Shown here: piece by piece, positions 3,981 through 7,414 of the stretch
Position numbering within the stretch: position 1 is the first letter of the stretch
How the letters are laid out: the number at the start of each line of letters is the position of its first letter
NCBI GenBank assembly: GCA_022728415.1
Contig: JAIJJM010000098.1
Span: forward strand, 1-7,414
DNA: 7,414 bases
Direction: 5' to 3'
Source: Collinsella sp.
GTDB lineage: Bacteria; Actinomycetota; Coriobacteriia; Coriobacteriales; Coriobacteriaceae
Notes under the pieces: model-generated
Told to the model about the DNA's origin: nothing
Seen by the model: only the letters and a program-made list of their open reading frames with translations
The model's database searches: none
Made by a program: the position numbers and the translations under genes

Positions 3981-4859
3981 ATGACTGCAGAAGATAAGGC
4001 AAAGAACGCCGGCAAGGTCGCGCTCATCCTGGAGGGCGGTAGTTTTCGCGGGCAGTTTACCGCCGGCGTGCTCGACGTTCTCATGGAGGCCGGTGTTGAG
4101 GTCCCTGCGGTGTACGGCGTCTCGGCCGGCGCCCTCAACGGCGTCAACTACAAGTCGCACCAGATCGGCCGCACCAACCGAGTCAATTTGACCTTCTGCA
4201 ACGACAGCCGCTACATGGGCGCCGCGTCGTTTGCGTCCACGGGCTCTATCGTCGGCTACGACTTTATCTTTAACGACGTCCAAGACCGCCTGGACCCCTT
4301 TGACAACGAGACGTTCGACGCCAGCCCCATCGAGATGTGCGCCGTTGCGACGGACATGCTGTTTGGAACCGCTGCCTACCTGCCGGTTAAAAGCGCCGTG
4401 CTCGATCTCGACGCGGTGCGAGCATCGACCTCGTTGCCGCTGGTGACGCCGCCGGTCGAGATTGACGGGCACAAATACGTCGACGGCGGCGTGGCCGATT
4501 CGGTTCCTATCGAGTATGTGCTCGAGGAGGCGGGCTTCGACCGTGCGGTCGTCATTGTTACACAGGACCGTTCGTATGAGAAAAAGCCCTACGAGTTTTT
4601 GCCGGCCGCGCGTGCGCGTTATGCTGACTACCCCTATCTGCTCGAGGCTATCGAGACGCGCCACGACCGTTACAACATCCAGCGCATGCACCTGTGGAAG
4701 TATGAGCGCGAGGGCCGTGCGTTGGTCGTCGCTCCGCAAAAGCCGGTCGAGGTCGGCCATGTCGAACGCGATCCGGCAAAGTTGCTCGATCTGTATATTC
4801 AGGGTCGCCAGGAGGCAAAACGCCTGTTGAATGATATCGAGGCATTTGTCGAGCGCTAG
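3981..4859 (+). CDS. Patatin-like phospholipase / esterase
   Basis: A 292-residue protein of the patatin family (RssA/YjjU-like), hydrolases that cleave acyl groups from phospholipids or other esters with a Ser-Asp dyad. The oxyanion-hole motif is EGGSFRG (residues 18-24), the nucleophile elbow GVSAG (46-50) places catalytic Ser48, and DGG (168-170) supplies catalytic Asp168. All required parts are intact. There is no signal peptide, so it should be cytoplasmic or act at the inner face of the membrane. The C-terminal part after about residue 200 (RARYADYPYLLEAIETRHDRYN onward) is the helical cap seen in bacterial YjjU-type members. ATG 3981 is preceded by GCAGGAGGT at the best spacing. The gene appears monocistronic, between the repeat array and the rplM leader. 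The physiological substrate is unknown. Confidence 0.93.
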   Translation: MTAEDKAKNAGKVALILEGGSFRGQFTAGVLDVLMEAGVEVPAVYGVSAGALNGVNYKSHQIGRTNRVNLTFCNDSRYMGAASFASTGSIVGYDFIFNDVQDRLDPFDNETFDASPIEMCAVATDMLFGTAAYLPVKSAVLDLDAVRASTSLPLVTPPVEIDGHKYVDGGVADSVPIEYVLEEAGFDRAVVIVTQDRSYEKKPYEFLPAARARYADYPYLLEAIETRHDRYNIQRMHLWKYEREGRALVVAPQKPVEVGHVERDPAKLLDLYIQGRQEAKRLLNDIEAFVER

Positions 4860-4897
4860 ATTCGCGGCATTATGGTCCGTGTGTGAAGTAAAACCGC

Positions 4898-4962
4898 ATG
4901 GGGCAAAGCACTGCTCGCGCATTACATGATTATCTATGCCCCGTCCCAGAAAAATCACTGGG
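4898..4962. other. Two weak dyads between the patatin gene and rplM
   Basis: ATGGGGCA (4898-4905) / TGCCCCGT (4937-4944) and CCCAG (4945-4949) / CTGGG (4958-4962) can each pair. Neither has a T-tract on the plus strand, so the patatin gene has no convincing intrinsic terminator. Nothing else stands out between 4860 and the rplM promoter. Confidence 0.3.
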
Positions 4963-5007
4963 CGTGGATGACATGTGCAGAAACTCTGGTCGGAGCCAAA
5001 ACACCTG

Positions 5008-5035
5008 TTGACTCGGGCGGCGAGCGGGGTAATAT
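5008..5035 (+). promoter_or_regulatory. Probable promoter of rplM-rpsI
   Basis: TTGACT (5008-5013), a 16-base spacer and TAATAT (5030-5035) form a plausible sigma70-type promoter. Transcription would start near 5042, giving a leader of about 60 bases before rplM. Confidence 0.6.
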
Positions 5036-5041
5036 GGACGG

Positions 5042-5073
5042 GTTACTTGCAGAGCCCCGTGAATCTCTGTAAC
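5042..5073 (+). promoter_or_regulatory. rplM leader hairpin, candidate L13 autoregulatory element
   Basis: GTTA (5042-5045) pairs with TAAC (5070-5073) and CAGAG (5050-5054) with CTCTG (5065-5069). This gives one hairpin with a four-base bulge CTTG on the 5' side and a 10-base loop, right at the expected 5' end of the transcript and 16 bases before the ribosome-binding site. L13 leaders that bind L13 to repress their operon are known in other bacteria. That this hairpin does so is inference from position and shape. Confidence 0.45.
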
Positions 5074-5101
5074 AACACGTACTGTACATGGAGGAGTCTA
5101 A

Positions 5102-5545
5102 GTGATTTCGAAATCGACTCACTACGCCAAGCAGGGCGAGGTCCAGCGCAACTGGGTTCTCGTCGACGCCGATGGTGCTGTCCTGGGCCGTCTTGCCACC
5201 CAGATCGCAATGATCCTGCGCGGTAAGAACAAGCCCCAGTTCACGCCCAACAGCGACTGCGGCGACTTCGTCGTCGTCATCAACGCCGATAAGGTCCAGC
5301 TTACCGGTAACAAGGCCGACACGAAGACCTATTATCGCCACAGCGGCTACAACGGCGGCCTCAAGGCTGAGAGCTTCCGCCAGGCTATGGAGAAGCACCC
5401 GGAGAAGGTTATCGAGCGCGCCGTTCGCGGCATGCTGCCCAAGTCCACCCTCGGCCGTGCCCAGATGACCAAGCTTAAGGTCTACGCTGGTGCCGAGCAT
5501 CCGCACGCTGCCCAGAACCCCACGAAGATTGAGCTGGAGGCTTAA
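5102..5545 (+). CDS. rplM: 50S ribosomal protein L13
   Basis: A 147-residue protein, full length for L13, an early-assembling 23S rRNA-binding protein of the large subunit. Family landmarks are visible: [21 protein letters not shown] near the N-terminus, [29 protein letters not shown], then [12 protein letters not shown] and [13 protein letters not shown], and an [17 protein letters not shown]-terminus. The start is GTG 5102, preceded by GGAGGAG (5090-5096) at 5 bases. It is the first gene of a two-gene operon: rpsI begins two bases after its stop, and the rpsI ribosome-binding site lies within its last codons, so the two are translated together. A promoter and a leader hairpin precede it. 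Confidence 0.98.
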   Translation: MISKSTHYAKQGEVQRNWVLVDADGAVLGRLATQIAMILRGKNKPQFTPNSDCGDFVVVINADKVQLTGNKADTKTYYRHSGYNGGLKAESFRQAMEKHPEKVIERAVRGMLPKSTLGRAQMTKLKVYAGAEHPHAAQNPTKIELEA

Positions 5546-5547
5546 AG

Positions 5548-5943
<396 letters not shown>

Positions 5944-5973
5944 GGTTTTATCTCCTTACGAGATACAATGTAC

Positions 5974-6016
5974 AAGCGGGGCCTGCCGATTGCTCGGCGG
6001 GTCCCGCTTTTCTTTT
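5974..6016 (+). terminator. Strong intrinsic terminator of rplM-rpsI
   Basis: A 16-bp stem, 5974-5989 with 5994-6009 (two G-U pairs, loop TTGC), is followed by TTCTTTT. It begins 31 bases after the rpsI stop and separates the ribosomal operon from glmM, although glmM could still receive readthrough. Confidence 0.92.
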
Positions 6017-6024
6017 CGACTAGG

Positions 6025-6047
6025 GTGGGCGGCTGCGTTTTGCCCAC
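6025..6047 (+). other. Leader hairpin before glmM
   Basis: GTGGGC (6025-6030) pairs exactly with GCCCAC (6042-6047) around an 11-base loop, three bases before the glmM ribosome-binding site (GGAAGGAG, 6051-6058). No clear promoter is visible between the rpsI terminator and glmM. A TACAAT at 5964-5969 lacks a -35. The hairpin has no T-tract, so it is more likely to affect translation or RNA stability than termination, if it does anything. Confidence 0.35.
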
Positions 6048-6065
6048 TTGGGAAGGAGCGATCCT

Positions 6066-7403
6066 ATGCCCCAGAACATCTTCGGTACCGATGGCGTCCG
6101 TGGCGTCGCCAACGCCGATCTTTCGTGCGACCTCGCATTTCGCCTGGGTCGTGCGGCGACCAAGTTCCTTGGTCCAGACATCTGTATCGGCCGCGATACG
6201 CGTCTTTCGGGCACTATGCTCGAGAGTGCTCTGACCGCCGGCATCATGGCCGAGGGCGGCCGTCCGCACTGCTGCGGCGTTATCCCTACGCCGGCCGTGG
6301 CACTGCTCACCGTTCAAAACGAGCTTGACGGCGGTATCGTCATCTCCGCTTCGCATAATCCGCCGGAGTTCAACGGCATCAAGTTCTTTAGCCGCAAGGG
6401 CATGAAGCTTCCCGACGCGGTTGAGGAGGAGATCAGCGCCTGGGTGATGTCCGAGGAGGCCATGGCTGCCGACACGCTGCCGACCGGCGCCGGTGTGGGT
6501 CACATCATCAAGATGAAGGATGCCCGCAAGGCCTATGTCGATCATGCCATCAGCACGCTCGACGGTCTTAAGCTCGACGGACTGGTCGTTGCCGTCGACT
6601 GTGGCCACGGCGCTTCGTGCCAGACCACGCCTGCCGCGCTGCAGCGCCTGGGCGCTACGGTCCATGCCATCAACACCGATTACTGCGGCACTGACATTAA
6701 CGTTGAGTGCGGCTCCACTCACCTTGAGCCCCTGCGTGAACTCGTGCTGCGCACCCACGCCGATATCGGCCTGGCCCACGACGGCGACGCCGATCGCGTG
6801 CTGTTCGTGGACAGTGAGGGCAACGAGATCGATGGCGACTACATTCTTGCCATCTGCGGCTCCGACCTTGCTGCTCGCGGCAAGCTCGCCAACTCCGAGA
6901 TCGTCTCGACCGTTATGTGCAACCTCGGTTTCTCCATCGCCATGAAGGAGCAGGGCTTTGAGATGGTGCAGACCGCCGTGGGCGACCGCTACGTTTTGGA
7001 GCGCATGCTCGCGGATGGCGCCGTCATCGGCGGCGAGCAGTCCGGCCACATCATCTTCCTGGAGCACAACACCACCGGCGACGGCTTGGTGACGGCCCTG
7101 CAGCTTTTGGCCGTGCTCAAGCGCACCGGCCGCACGCTCACCGACCTTGCCGGCATCATGAAGAAGTACCCGCAGGTGCTCGTCAACGTGCATTCGGACA
7201 ACAAGGCCGGCCTGGACGATTGCCAGCCCATTTGGGACGCCGTCGCTGCCGCCGAGAAGGAGCTCAATGGTCGCGGCCGCATCTTGGTACGCCCGAGCGG
7301 TACCGAGCCGCTGGTTCGCGTTATGGCCGAGGCGGAGACGCACGAGCTGACCCAGCGCGTCGTCGACGATATCGTCGAGGTTGTCAAGCGCGAACTTCCC
7401 TAA
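6066..7403 (+). CDS. glmM: Phosphoglucosamine mutase
   Basis: A 445-residue, full-length GlmM. It converts glucosamine-6-phosphate to glucosamine-1-phosphate in the cytoplasm, the step between GlmS and GlmU in making UDP-GlcNAc for peptidoglycan. Motifs in order: FGTDGVRG at residues 6-13; the catalytic phosphoserine Ser96 in SASHNP; the Mg-binding DGDADR loop (Asp239, Asp241, Asp243); the sugar-binding GEQSGH (Glu324, Ser326); and the phosphate-binding RPSGTEP (409-415). All are intact. FGTDGVRG and the length separate it from general phosphomannomutase/phosphoglucomutase relatives. Start ATG 6066 is preceded by GGAAGGAG (6051-6058) at 7 bases. An in-frame TTG at 6048 overlaps that site and is rejected. 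glmM directly follows rplM-rpsI but is separated by a terminator. Confidence 0.97.
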   Translation: MPQNIFGTDGVRGVANADLSCDLAFRLGRAATKFLGPDICIGRDTRLSGTMLESALTAGIMAEGGRPHCCGVIPTPAVALLTVQNELDGGIVISASHNPPEFNGIKFFSRKGMKLPDAVEEEISAWVMSEEAMAADTLPTGAGVGHIIKMKDARKAYVDHAISTLDGLKLDGLVVAVDCGHGASCQTTPAALQRLGATVHAINTDYCGTDINVECGSTHLEPLRELVLRTHADIGLAHDGDADRVLFVDSEGNEIDGDYILAICGSDLAARGKLANSEIVSTVMCNLGFSIAMKEQGFEMVQTAVGDRYVLERMLADGAVIGGEQSGHIIFLEHNTTGDGLVTALQLLAVLKRTGRTLTDLAGIMKKYPQVLVNVHSDNKAGLDDCQPIWDAVAAAEKELNGRGRILVRPSGTEPLVRVMAEAETHELTQRVVDDIVEVVKRELP

Positions 7404-7414
7404 TGGTCAATAAC

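Noticed and set aside
3513..3997. Plus-strand open frames through the repeat region
   Set aside because: The repeat period (61-62) is not a multiple of three, so the frames do not keep the same peptide from unit to unit. None has a ribosome-binding site, and one overlaps the patatin start.
3918..4958. 346-codon minus-strand frame
   Set aside because: It is antisense to the patatin gene, whose catalytic motifs and ribosome-binding site are intact. It is a shadow of GC-rich coding sequence.
6048..6065. TTG 6048 as glmM start
   Set aside because: It overlaps the ribosome-binding site used by ATG 6066 and would add six residues not typical of GlmM.

Overview
The window reads as a chromosomal segment of a high-GC Gram-positive bacterium, most likely a Coriobacteriia member of the Collinsella type. 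This rests on GC-rich core genes (58% and 68% GC in two 60-base rows of rpsI and glmM), the run rplM-rpsI-glmM, a one-piece tmRNA whose tag ends MALAA, and purine-rich Shine-Dalgarno sites with GTG starts. The lineage is inferred from memory of such genomes, not from a search.

Layout, left to right. (1) 1-331: the C-terminal end of a P1B-type metal-transporting ATPase and its intrinsic terminator. (2) 336-1270: a two-gene toxin-antitoxin operon, a RelB/DinJ-like ribbon-helix-helix antitoxin overlapping a PIN-domain toxin. It has its own sigma70-type promoter and three TGCTA/TAGCA dyads around the promoter and start codon that look like operators. (3) 1271-2321: an AT-rich accessory stretch (one row is 32% GC). 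It holds a secreted-protein gene whose reading frame is broken at three places, each compatible with loss of one base, then a coupled 32-residue membrane peptide, then a large perfect inverted repeat. (4) 2322-2759, minus strand: an unrecognised 145-residue helical protein. (5) 2851-3406: tmRNA (ssrA) with a candidate promoter, a structured leader and a strong terminator. (6) 3407-3980: a gene-free but highly structured region. It has a 46-base direct repeat carrying inverted copies of the tmRNA T-arm, an inverted-repeat-bounded block with perfect hairpins, and a tandem array of 46-base dyads with a 61-62 base period. (7) 3981-4859: a patatin-like phospholipase/esterase. (8) 4860-7403: rplM-rpsI, with a promoter, a leader hairpin and a strong terminator, then glmM.

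The right half is housekeeping: ribosome rescue (tmRNA), ribosomal proteins L13 and S9, and phosphoglucosamine mutase, which starts UDP-GlcNAc supply for peptidoglycan. The left half is accessory. The most unusual material is the operator set of the toxin-antitoxin operon, the decayed or misassembled secreted protein with its membrane-peptide partner, and the repeat field downstream of tmRNA. I see no complete mobile element, CRISPR array or tRNA gene.
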